Assembly (NCBI GenBank): GCA_002373555.1
Contig: DFKM01000161.1
Location: forward strand, 1-5,650
Direction: 5' to 3'
Length of the DNA stretch: 5,650 nt
Origin: Lachnospiraceae bacterium UBA3645
Lineage (GTDB): Bacteria > Bacillota > Clostridia > Lachnospirales > Lachnospiraceae
Below, in pieces: positions 1-5,031 of this stretch. The position numbers and the translations under genes were made by a program. Each line of letters starts with the position of its first letter. The first letter of the stretch is position 1. The notes below the pieces were generated by a model. It did not search any database. It had not been told where the DNA came from and was given only the letters and a program-made list of their open reading frames with translations.

Positions 1-33
1 TAATCACTTAGTGCGACAGCCCCTCATCACATA

Positions 34-732
34 TTACAGTATTTTGTATTTCCTTAAGAATTCCTCGATCCGCGGATCCAGCTCTCTGTCCGGCTCCGCG
101 ATATCCCACAGATAATGCGCATCCGAGTTATGCAGCCACGGCTTGTATTTCAGCAGCGGATGCTTATCCATGATCTCATCATACAAGCCAACATGGTAGA
201 GCTCATAGAACGGGAATTCCACGTCATCCGGTACGCCGCCCATGATCGCCAGCAGGCTGTTCGCGCTTCGGTCCACATGCGCAGGGAAGAAGATCCCGCC
301 GTACTGCTTCATCAGATCCGGCAGCTCGGAAAGGGAGATCCCGCTGGCCGTGATGATCAGGGTATCGATGGTCCCGACCGGCTCGTCCTTCTCATTGACA
401 AGGATCTGGTCCCCGAAGATCTCCGGCTTGTTCTTTACCGGCGGCAGCATGGAGAAGACATAGGCGTCAAAATCCATTGCGGCATCAAGCGTCGGGAACA
501 GGCAGACAGCGTGGATCTCCTCGGCAGTATTGATCTCCATGCCGGGGATCGCCTTGATGCCGGCTTCTTCCGCAACCTTCATAAAGGCCGGGCAGTTCTT
601 CGACGAATTGTGATCTGTCAGGGCGATCACATCCAGTTCCTTTAAGGCAGCCATATTTACGATATTGTTCACGGTCATGTCATTGTCGCCGCAGGGCGAA
701 AGGCATGAGTGTATGTGAAGATCGTAGGTCAT
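34..732 (-). CDS. PHP-domain metal-dependent phosphoesterase
   Basis: A 232-residue protein of the PHP (polymerase and histidinol phosphatase) superfamily, whose members hydrolyse phosphoesters with a cluster of two or three metal ions. The metal-ligand pattern looks complete: H6 and H8 in DLHIHS, D40-H41 in LTDHNS, E66 in GMEINT, H74, H152 in PAHVDR, and D204 and H206 in NSDAH. There is no signal peptide or membrane segment, so it is probably cytoplasmic. The ATG at 732 has GGAGG 8 bases upstream, and the gene starts 20 bases after the preceding DRTGG gene, as its likely last operon partner. Relatives include 5'-3' exonucleases, nucleotide phosphatases and histidinol phosphatase, so the substrate cannot be read from sequence. 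Its place beside a sensory-type hydrogenase suggests a signalling or phosphate-removal role, which is inference. The family call is firm. The 33 bases beyond its stop hold no terminator or gene that I can see. Confidence 0.9.
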   Translation of the reverse strand: MTYDLHIHSCLSPCGDNDMTVNNIVNMAALKELDVIALTDHNSSKNCPAFMKVAEEAGIKAIPGMEINTAEEIHAVCLFPTLDAAMDFDAYVFSMLPPVKNKPEIFGDQILVNEKDEPVGTIDTLIITASGISLSELPDLMKQYGGIFFPAHVDRSANSLLAIMGGVPDDVEFPFYELYHVGLYDEIMDKHPLLKYKPWLHNSDAHYLWDIAEPDRELDPRIEEFLRKYKIL

Positions 733-752
733 CGGGGCATCCTCCGGCAGTA

Positions 753-1088
753 TCAGTGAATGGCTTCGTACATCTTCAGTCCTGTGTCGAATGCGGGCTG
801 ATCGGAGAGCAGGATCGCGATATCCTGCTGCTCCGCCTTCTTCAGCATATCTTCATCCGGCTGCACCCTGTCGCAGAGCACGATGCAGGCCACATCCGCC
901 AGGGATGCGACGGCAACGGAATTCATGTTCCCCATGACGGTGATCCATGCAAAATTCTCGGGCGCGCGTCCCATGGCAAAGCTTAGGAGATCGCAGCAGT
1001 AAATGCCTTCGACGGAACGCGAAAGCGCATCCTCTCCGGCAGCGATCCTGAAACCGCATTTTTCGGCAATATCTTTTACATTCATCAT
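753..1088 (-). CDS. Small DRTGG-domain protein (downstream copy)
   Basis: A 111-residue protein that is almost entirely one DRTGG-type domain, a fold of unknown function also found in the N-terminal region of HPr kinase and in phosphotransacetylase-associated proteins. Family-like features are the N-terminal helix (NVKDIAEKCGF), the segment GIYCCDLLSFAM (29-39), ENFAWITVMGNMNSVAVASL (44-63) and a C-terminal ACIVL...AEQQDIAILLSD stretch. The family's namesake DRTGG tetrad is not obvious. Starts at 1088 and 1085 (adjacent ATGs) both fit the AGAGGA site just upstream. A longer reading from further upstream would run into the hydrogenase-like gene and has no support. It lies 23 bases after that gene and 20 before the PHP gene. 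It resembles the DRTGG protein that opens this operon, so the two are probably divergent paralogues. There is no enzymatic motif; a ligand-binding or regulatory role is inference. Confidence 0.82.
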   Translation of the reverse strand: MMNVKDIAEKCGFRIAAGEDALSRSVEGIYCCDLLSFAMGRAPENFAWITVMGNMNSVAVASLADVACIVLCDRVQPDEDMLKKAEQQDIAILLSDQPAFDTGLKMYEAIH

Positions 1089-1111
1089 CTGTTTCCTCTT
1101 CTGCATACCGG

Positions 1112-2437
1112 TCAGTCGTCGTGGTTTTCCGCGTCCGTTTTGTTCCTGCTGCCGACCTGAATGCCGGAGATCTTGGAGAGCGAATCCGCGATCTGATGCA
1201 CCTCGTCCCGGAGAACGAAGACGCACGCTTCCTCTGTGGAATATCCCCGGACAATGTCTTCCGCAAGCGACCGGCAGGAAGGCGATCCGCAGGAACCGCA
1301 GTCCAGTCCCGGGAATTTCTTCATGAGCCGTTCGATCTCATCCATTTTCTGGAAGGCCTTCTCCATATCGGCATCGAGCTCCATGACAGGAAGATATTTC
1401 AGCTTATGCTGCCAGCGGTAATCCTCCGGAACCTCGGGGGTCTTCAGGACGTTCTTGAACGGCGGCATATACCGGATCAGGGATTTCAGCTTCGTCTTCG
1501 CGACAAACGGATTCTCGACCTGCAGCACACCGCCCACGCAGCCGCCGGGGCATGCGTTCAGCTCCACAAACCGTATAAAATTCAGTTTTTCATCTTCCAG
1601 ATCGTTCAGCACCTTGATGCAGTTCTCAATGCCGTCTGCGGCCAGATAGAAATCGGACAGAAGCGCGTGGGCTTCCCCGCCGGAAGAACCCCATCGGACA
1701 CCCGCGCGTCCGCTGTCGGAAACATCACAGGTATCCTCGGCCTGGTGCATGAGACCGACCAGCTTCGGATAGACATCCTTGATGGGAACGGCGGCATCGA
1801 TATTGCTCTTGTCCAGACCGAGCGGCATATTGATGCTGGCAGCTTTCGCCGGACAGGGCGTGATGAAGATGATGCCGATCTTTTCCGCCGGCAGCCCGGT
1901 CTCTTCCATTGCTTTTTCCCTGGCCATTTTCCCGGCGAGTTCCGCCGGCGTCAGCAGCGGAGACATATTTTCGATCAGATCCGGGAAACGGATCCGGATC
2001 AGCCGGGAGATCGTGGGACACGCGCAGCTGATCATGGGCATGGGCGCATTCCCGGAGTTGATCAGCTTCCTGGTCGCGTCGGAAATGAGCTCGGCAGCCC
2101 GGGCGACTTCGAACACGTCGTCAAAGCCCAGAAGCCGGAGCCCCTCGACCACGGTCCCGGGGCCTTCCAGGTTATTGAACTGCGCGTAAAGGGAAGGCGC
2201 CGGAAGCGCAACGGTATATTCGAACCGCTGCAGCACATCGAGCGTCTCGCAGACCGCTTTCTTCGCATGATGCGGGCAGACCCGGATGCATTCTCCGCAG
2301 TCCACGCATCGCTCCGCGAGGATCTTGGCTTTCCCTTCCTGCACGCGGATGGCACTGGTGGGACATCTCTTTATGCAGTTCGTGCAGCCGAGGCACTTGT
2401 CTCTGTCAAGTGTAACGCTGTGGAAAAATTCAGACAA
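1112..2437 (-). CDS. Sensory-type [FeFe]-hydrogenase-like iron-sulfur protein (HydS-like)
   Basis: A 441-residue protein in three parts. Residues 10-60 hold two [4Fe-4S] ferredoxin motifs (C15/18/21/25 and C44/47/50/54). Residues 75-310 form the [FeFe]-hydrogenase large-subunit domain. Residues 376-406 hold a further Fe-S motif (C380, C383, C388, C405) of the LDCGSCG...C type. H-cluster loops L1 (SCACPTI), L2 (TPCPAK) and L3 (ELNACPGGC) keep the four cluster cysteines C140, C195, C296 and C300, and K198. Ala139 replaces the proton-shuttle Cys next to the ligand Cys, and T193 and N294 replace two usual Met residues. This pattern is known in putative sensory hydrogenases (Thermotoga and Thermoanaerobacter HydS), so H2 or redox sensing is more likely than turnover. 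Unlike many relatives, no PAS domain follows the last Fe-S motif. The start is TTG, with GAGGTG 5 bases upstream. Group C versus group D assignment is uncertain. Confidence 0.88.
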   Translation of the reverse strand: MSEFFHSVTLDRDKCLGCTNCIKRCPTSAIRVQEGKAKILAERCVDCGECIRVCPHHAKKAVCETLDVLQRFEYTVALPAPSLYAQFNNLEGPGTVVEGLRLLGFDDVFEVARAAELISDATRKLINSGNAPMPMISCACPTISRLIRIRFPDLIENMSPLLTPAELAGKMAREKAMEETGLPAEKIGIIFITPCPAKAASINMPLGLDKSNIDAAVPIKDVYPKLVGLMHQAEDTCDVSDSGRAGVRWGSSGGEAHALLSDFYLAADGIENCIKVLNDLEDEKLNFIRFVELNACPGGCVGGVLQVENPFVAKTKLKSLIRYMPPFKNVLKTPEVPEDYRWQHKLKYLPVMELDADMEKAFQKMDEIERLMKKFPGLDCGSCGSPSCRSLAEDIVRGYSTEEACVFVLRDEVHQIADSLSKISGIQVGSRNKTDAENHDD

Positions 2438-2442
2438 AATTA

Positions 2443-2448
2443 CACCTC
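2443..2448 (-). promoter_or_regulatory. Ribosome binding site fixing a TTG start for the HydS-like gene
   Basis: On the minus strand GAGGTG lies 5 bases before the TTG at 2437-2435. No ATG or GTG in the correct frame lies between the upstream in-frame stop and the first ferredoxin motif, and the first Cys is only 14 residues in. TTG is therefore the best start. The weak start codon and sub-consensus site suggest lower translation than for the flanking genes, which carry GGAGG-type sites and ATG. Confidence 0.7.
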
Positions 2449-2454
2449 GTTTCG

Positions 2455-2492
2455 ATAAACAGACATAAACGGCGTTCTGCCGTCTGGTTTAT
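2455..2492 (-). repeat. Interleaved inverted and direct repeat between ATPase and HydS-like genes
   Basis: Read on the minus strand, ATAAAC (2492-2487) can pair with either of two GTTTAT copies (2470-2465 and 2460-2455). AGAC (2485-2482) can pair with GTCT (2464-2461). GGC (2481-2479) pairs with GCC (2473-2471) around a 5-base loop. Using the distal GTTTAT gives about 13 paired bases with one 6-base bulge. Using the proximal copy bulges the other side instead, so two folds compete. The ATPase stop codon lies inside the structure. No U-run follows, so it is not a standard terminator. An intercistronic stability, processing or translation-control hairpin is plausible. Confidence 0.5.
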
Positions 2493-2905
2493 GAGTGATT
2501 GTAGATCTTCATCCTGACGGTCGTCCCGACACCCACTTCGCTTTCGATATGGAATTCATCCGAATACTTCTTCATATTGGGAAGGCCCATGCCGGCACCG
2601 AAGCCGAGGTTCCTGACCTGCTCCGTGGCCGTGGAGAATCCGTCCTGCATGGCTTTTTCGATATCCGGAATGCCGGGGCCGGTGTCCGCGAGCGTAAGAT
2701 CGATCTCGGAAGAGGAGATCTCCGCCGTGATCTCGCCGCCGTAGGCATGGATCACCATGTTGATCTCGCCTTCATACAGCGCGATGGAGACTTTGCGGAT
2801 GACATCGCTCGGGAAGCCGAGCTTCTTCATCTTGCGCTTCAGATCGCCGGACGCCTCGCCGGCGCGGGTGAAATCGTCTCCGGGAACCGTATAGTTTAAC
2901 GTCAT
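2489..2905 (-). CDS. RsbW/SpoIIAB-like ATP-binding protein (anti-sigma-factor-type kinase fold)
   Basis: A 138-residue single-domain GHKL ATPase of the anti-sigma serine kinase type. The N box is YEGEINMVIHA, with E45 and N49 in the E-x3-N arrangement for the catalytic base and Mg ligand. G1 is DTGPG (74-78), G2 is GFGAGMGLP (101-109) and G3 is GVGTT (125-129). The length is normal for the RsbW/SpoIIAB family, and there is no phospho-acceptor His domain. Such proteins phosphorylate an anti-anti-sigma partner or bind a sigma factor. Neither partner is encoded in the window, so its target is unknown and may be one of the neighbouring operon products. Its ATG overlaps the stop of the preceding DRTGG gene as ATGA, with GGAGG 9 bases upstream, which suggests translational coupling. 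An intact ATP site is visible; kinase activity is inference. Confidence 0.88.
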   Translation of the reverse strand: MTLNYTVPGDDFTRAGEASGDLKRKMKKLGFPSDVIRKVSIALYEGEINMVIHAYGGEITAEISSSEIDLTLADTGPGIPDIEKAMQDGFSTATEQVRNLGFGAGMGLPNMKKYSDEFHIESEVGVGTTVRMKIYNHS

Positions 2906-3255
2906 ACGCTGTGTCCTCCGCGAAGACCGTGCTTATAGAGGATGCCGCATGCGCAGAACATTGTGTGTTCGGTCTTCAGAACGCAGATGTCTCTTTCCTT
3001 CGCAAGTTCGATCACATTTTCCAGAGGATCCTTTCCGCGGACCAGAACGATGCATTTCATGTCCATCATCTCCGCAGTCCTGACCGCCTGTGTATTGATG
3101 AGTCCCGTAAGAAGCACTGCCTGATCCTTCACGAAGGCAAGCACGTCGCTCATCATATCGCTTCCGCAGGCATGCTGCACTTCCTGGTCAAGCAGTTCGT
3201 CGTCGCCGAAGAGCAGTTCGGCATCCAGATAATCAATAATATCTCTTACTGTCAT
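2902..3255 (-). CDS. Small DRTGG-domain protein (operon-opening copy)
   Basis: A 117-residue protein with a DRTGG-like domain: HACGSDMMSDVLAFV (about 29-43), LLTGLINTQAV (48-58), then CIVLVRGK and AKERDICVLKTE. It aligns by eye with the second DRTGG protein of this operon (shared D-L/M..., N-x-x-AV, CIVL and DI-x-(I/V)L positions). Its C-terminal tail FCACGILYKHGL carries a CxC pair absent from the other copy. I chose the ATG at 3255. The reading frame stays open a further 28 codons upstream, but that stretch contains the promoter and the ribosome binding site, so it is leader. AGGAGG lies an unusual 26 bases before the ATG (see the leader feature). It is the first gene of the minus-strand operon and overlaps the ATPase gene by four bases. 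Biochemical function is unknown; a regulatory partner of the ATPase or the HydS-like protein is inference. Confidence 0.78.
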   Translation of the reverse strand: MTVRDIIDYLDAELLFGDDELLDQEVQHACGSDMMSDVLAFVKDQAVLLTGLINTQAVRTAEMMDMKCIVLVRGKDPLENVIELAKERDICVLKTEHTMFCACGILYKHGLRGGHSV

Positions 3256-3289
3256 AATGATCGGCCGGGTGATGCGGCCATCCTCCTTT
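3252..3289 (-). promoter_or_regulatory. Translation initiation region with hairpin or leader peptide between Shine-Dalgarno and start
   Basis: On the minus strand AGGAGG occupies 3287-3282, while the first in-frame ATG is at 3255, 26 bases away. A 5-bp GC hairpin, GGCCG (3279-3275) and CGGCC (3267-3263) with a 7-base loop, lies between them. If folded, it leaves 9 unpaired bases, a normal spacing. Alternatively, an ATG directly abutting the Shine-Dalgarno (3281) opens a 9-codon reading frame (MAASPGRSL) whose TGA overlaps the gene's ATG as ATGA, which would allow coupled re-initiation. Confidence 0.5.
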
Positions 3290-3301
3290 ATGAGTATGAT
3301 T

Positions 3302-3319
3302 GTGTTGATTATTATACAA
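3302..3319. promoter_or_regulatory. Rex-like operator over the -10 of the minus-strand promoter
   Basis: Compared with the known Rex consensus TTGTTAA-N4-TTAACAA, this 18-base stretch (GTGTTGATTATTATACAA on the plus strand) matches 10 of 14 defined positions, including TGTT on one side and ACAA on the other. It covers the whole TATAAT box of the minus promoter, where a bound repressor would block polymerase. Rex represses many fermentation and hydrogenase genes in Clostridia when NADH is low relative to NAD+. The match is imperfect and AT-rich DNA gives chance matches, so this is a candidate only. Confidence 0.4.
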
Positions 3320-3339
3320 ATGACAGGAAATAATTGCAA
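3311..3339 (-). promoter_or_regulatory. Housekeeping-sigma promoter for the minus-strand operon
   Basis: On the minus strand a -35 TTGCAA (3339-3334, 4 of 6 consensus) and a perfect -10 TATAAT (3316-3311) are separated by 17 bases. Transcription would start near 3304, giving a leader of about 49 bases before the ATG at 3255 that contains the strong AGGAGG site. No other promoter is evident between the five minus-strand genes, all closely packed, which supports a single transcript. Confidence 0.72.
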
Positions 3340-3465
3340 CAGAAGAAACCGCAGTTAGTTTAGACAAATCGAGAGGTTAGCGCCAACAAACTGTGATTTG
3401 GCAAAGATTTACTGTTAATGTTGAAAAATGAAGCAAAATACCTGAAAAAATGCAAAACATTTGTA

Positions 3466-3494
3466 TTGATTCTATGCAGGATTACCCCTATAAT
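3466..3494 (+). promoter_or_regulatory. Housekeeping-sigma promoter for the hydrogenase-type operon
   Basis: A -35 TTGATT (3466-3471, 4 of 6 consensus) and a perfect -10 TATAAT (3489-3494) are spaced by 17 bases. The expected start near 3501 gives a leader of about 80 bases before the NuoE-like gene. A second TATAGT at 3513-3518 lacks a good -35 at the right distance. The -10 boxes of this promoter and the divergent one are about 175 bases apart, so the polymerases would not overlap. Confidence 0.7.
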
Positions 3495-3530
3495 GAAAAA
3501 GATAAAAGAGGGTATAGTCTGCACTTTTTT

Positions 3531-3548
3531 ACGTTATTTTTTTAACAA
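3531..3548. promoter_or_regulatory. Rex-like operator in the leader of the hydrogenase-type operon
   Basis: The sequence reads ACGTTAT, four T, then TTAACAA. Against TTGTTAA-N4-TTAACAA it matches 11 of 14 positions, with one perfect half-site (3542-3548) and the GTTA-N6-TAAC core intact. It lies about 30 to 48 bases downstream of the predicted transcription start, so a bound repressor would act as a roadblock rather than by masking the promoter. Control by NADH/NAD+ would suit an operon encoding NADH-linked subunits. Binding by Rex is inference. Confidence 0.5.
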
Positions 3549-3583
3549 AAGAGAAAAATCATCAAGGAAGAGAGGACGTCATT

Positions 3584-4084
3584 ATGGCAAACTCGAAGAC
3601 CAATGTTCCTTTCCAGGGCACTCCCGAACAGGAGAAGGCATTAATGGAGGTCATTGAGCGCCTCAAAGATGAAAGAGGAGCTCTGATGCCGATCCTGCAG
3701 GAAGCGCAGGAGATTTACGGGTATCTCCCGGAAGAAGTACAGCGCATGATCGCGCTCGGCCTGAATATACCTTTTGAAGAGGTATACGGCGTCGCAACAT
3801 TCTACTCACAGTTCACGCTGAACCCGAAGGGCAAGTACAAGGTATCCGTATGTCTCGGAACCGCCTGCTACGTCAAGGGCTCCGGTGAAGTCTATGCGAA
3901 GCTTGCCGATGAGCTCGGCATCCAGGGCGGCGAATGCACGGCGGATATGAATTTCTCGCTGGAAGCCTGCCGCTGCGTGGGCGCCTGCGGACTTGCGCCG
4001 GTCATCATGATCAATGATGAGGTTTACGGCCGCATGACCCCGGACCAGGTACCTGCGATCCTCGCAAAGTATAAGGAAGCATAA
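3584..4084 (+). CDS. hydC: NuoE/HydC-type [2Fe-2S] subunit
   Basis: A 166-residue protein of the 24-kDa subunit family (NuoE of complex I, HydC of bifurcating hydrogenases), of typical length. An N-terminal helical part (residues 14-75, with RGALMPILQEAQEIYGYLPEE and VYGVATFYSQF) precedes a thioredoxin-like domain. The domain's [2Fe-2S] ligands are C90 and C95 (Cx4C) and C131 and C135 (Cx3C); C129 is extra. It passes electrons between the flavin of the NuoF-like partner and the rest of the complex in the cytoplasm. The ATG at 3584 follows GAGAGGA at normal spacing. It is the first gene of the plus-strand operon, 3 bases before the HATPase gene. The gene order points to a hydrogenase HydC. NuoE-like subunits of formate dehydrogenases look the same, so the symbol rests on context. 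Confidence 0.9.
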   Translation: MANSKTNVPFQGTPEQEKALMEVIERLKDERGALMPILQEAQEIYGYLPEEVQRMIALGLNIPFEEVYGVATFYSQFTLNPKGKYKVSVCLGTACYVKGSGEVYAKLADELGIQGGECTADMNFSLEACRCVGACGLAPVIMINDEVYGRMTPDQVPAILAKYKEA

Positions 4085-4087
4085 AAC

Positions 4088-4645
4088 ATGCAGGAGCTTT
4101 CCATGAATGTGCTCGACGTGGCGGAGAATTCCATGCGGGCACAGGCGGAAAATGTCACTGTCCGGATCGTTGAAGATGCCGCGCAGGACCTCATGAGCAT
4201 CCTGATCGAGGATGACGGCTGCGGTATGACGGAGGAGCAGGTGAAGCAGGTGACGGATCCCTTTTTCACCACCAGGACCACCAGAAAGGTCGGCCTGGGT
4301 GTTCCGCTCTTCAAGATGGCGGCCGAGATGGCGGACGGCACATTTTCCATCGATTCGAAACCGGGTGTCGGCACACGTACTTTCGCGTCGTTCAGACTTT
4401 CGCATATCGACCGGATGCCGCTGGGGGATATCGCATCCACCATGCAGCTGCTGATCTGCAGTCATGAAGACGTGAACGTGATGTACACGCACATCGTGAA
4501 CGGGAACGAATTCTTTGTTTCCACGGCACAGCTGAAGGAGATCCTGGAGGGCGTGTCTCTCGAGACGCCGGAGATCCGGATGTTCATCGGCGATTATTTA
4601 AAAGAGAATATCGAAGCACTGTACAATACGGAGGAAAACAAATGA
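4088..4645 (+). CDS. Free-standing GHKL-type ATP-binding protein
   Basis: A 185-residue protein that starts directly in the histidine-kinase-type ATPase fold with no sensor or phospho-acceptor His domain. The N box is LDVAENSMRA (E13, N14), G1 is DDGCG (42-46), the F box is DPFFTT (57-62), G2 is GLGVP (69-73) and G3 is GVGTR (93-97). Residues from about 105 to 185 form an extra C-terminal region that I do not recognise. The first ATG at 4088 is preferred because family members start with an ELS-x3-LD-x-A-x-NS pattern. An ATG at 4103 has a closer AGGAG site and would drop five residues. It lies between the NuoE-like and ferredoxin-like genes, a position where a similar gene occurs in other bifurcating-hydrogenase operons (as I recall, in Acetobacterium woodii). 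It is probably regulatory or an assembly factor rather than an electron carrier. The ATP site looks intact; activity and substrate are unknown. Confidence 0.85.
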   Translation: MQELSMNVLDVAENSMRAQAENVTVRIVEDAAQDLMSILIEDDGCGMTEEQVKQVTDPFFTTRTTRKVGLGVPLFKMAAEMADGTFSIDSKPGVGTRTFASFRLSHIDRMPLGDIASTMQLLICSHEDVNVMYTHIVNGNEFFVSTAQLKEILEGVSLETPEIRMFIGDYLKENIEALYNTEENK

Positions 4646-5019
4646 AGAGCTTAGCTGAGCTTAAGGCTTTGAGAGATAAGGCCAGAGGTGAGATGGGTAT
4701 GAGAGAGGATGCACCGGATAATATCCGCATTGTGGTCGGCATGGCTACCTGCGGGATCGCGGCCGGCGCCCGTCCTGTTCTCAATTCTTTTGTCAATGAA
4801 GTCGCAAAGCGCGGCCTGAAGAACGTTACTGTATCCCAGACGGGCTGCATCGGCATCTGCCAGTTCGAGCCTGTGGCCGAGGTATTCGAGCCCGGCAAGG
4901 AAAAAGTCACCTATGTCAAGCTTGACGCGGACAAGGCTGCAAAGATCGTTGTCGATCATATCGTAAACGGAAATGTCGTGACAGATTATACCATCGGCGC
5001 CGCGAACGCAGCTAAATAA
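4642..5019 (+). CDS. hydD: Small thioredoxin-like [2Fe-2S] ferredoxin-domain protein with three cysteines
   Basis: A 125-residue protein. After a 25-residue helical start it has a thioredoxin-like ferredoxin domain (28-110) with MATCGIAAGA and QTGCIGICQFEP. Only C37, C69 and C73 are present. The usual Cx4C first pair is incomplete, with Gly42 at the second position, whereas the NuoE-like and NuoF-like neighbours both keep Cx4C and Cx3C. If it holds a [2Fe-2S] cluster, the fourth ligand must be non-Cys or come from a partner; otherwise the role is structural. Its ATG overlaps the HATPase stop as ATGA, with GGAGG 7 bases upstream, and the NuoF-like gene starts 12 bases after its stop. The hydD symbol follows the position in hydC-x-D-B-A operons and is tentative. 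Confidence 0.82.
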   Translation: MKSLAELKALRDKARGEMGMREDAPDNIRIVVGMATCGIAAGARPVLNSFVNEVAKRGLKNVTVSQTGCIGICQFEPVAEVFEPGKEKVTYVKLDADKAAKIVVDHIVNGNVVTDYTIGAANAAK

Positions 5020-5031
5020 GGAGGAAAGAAG

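Larger units (their letters stand above)
3256..3583. other. AT-rich divergent control region, no gene
   Basis: These 328 bases separate the two divergent operons and contain no believable gene. They hold one promoter on each strand (3311-3339 minus, 3466-3494 plus) and two Rex-like palindromes (3302-3319 and 3531-3548). They also hold an isolated inverted repeat, GCCAA (3382-3386) and TTGGC (3398-3402) with an 11-base spacer, lying between the promoters. The composition is much richer in A and T than the flanking genes, as expected for regulatory DNA. No terminator is needed or seen. Confidence 0.8.

Noticed and set aside
1089..1226. N-terminal extension of the downstream DRTGG gene into the HydS-like gene
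   Set aside because: The extension is Arg/Gly-rich, overlaps the conserved C-terminal Fe-S domain in another frame, and a good ribosome binding site serves the ATG at 1088/1085.
1121..2458. A 445-codon plus-strand open frame opposite the HydS-like gene
   Set aside because: It is the mirror of a gene with strong Fe-S and H-cluster motifs. Its product is rich in Arg, Gly, His and Asp with no family features, and it has no convincing ribosome binding site. GC-rich third positions explain the lack of stops.
2455..2492. Rho-independent terminator after the ATPase gene
   Set aside because: The hairpin is bulged and is followed by TTTATCG rather than a U-run, and the next gene begins shortly after on the same strand.
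3412..3429. A third Rex-like half-site (TGTTAA) upstream of the plus promoter
   Set aside because: Only one half-site is good. The second half matches poorly (9 of 14 overall), no better than expected in AT-rich sequence.
3418..3657. A 79-codon plus-strand frame in the control region
   Set aside because: It contains the promoter of the hydrogenase-type operon, has lysine-rich low-complexity translation from AT-rich DNA, and overlaps the NuoE-like start in another frame.
3806..4492. A 228-codon minus-strand open frame opposite the NuoE-like and HATPase genes
   Set aside because: It crosses the boundary of two well-supported genes on the other strand, and its translation is His/Arg-rich with no recognisable domain.
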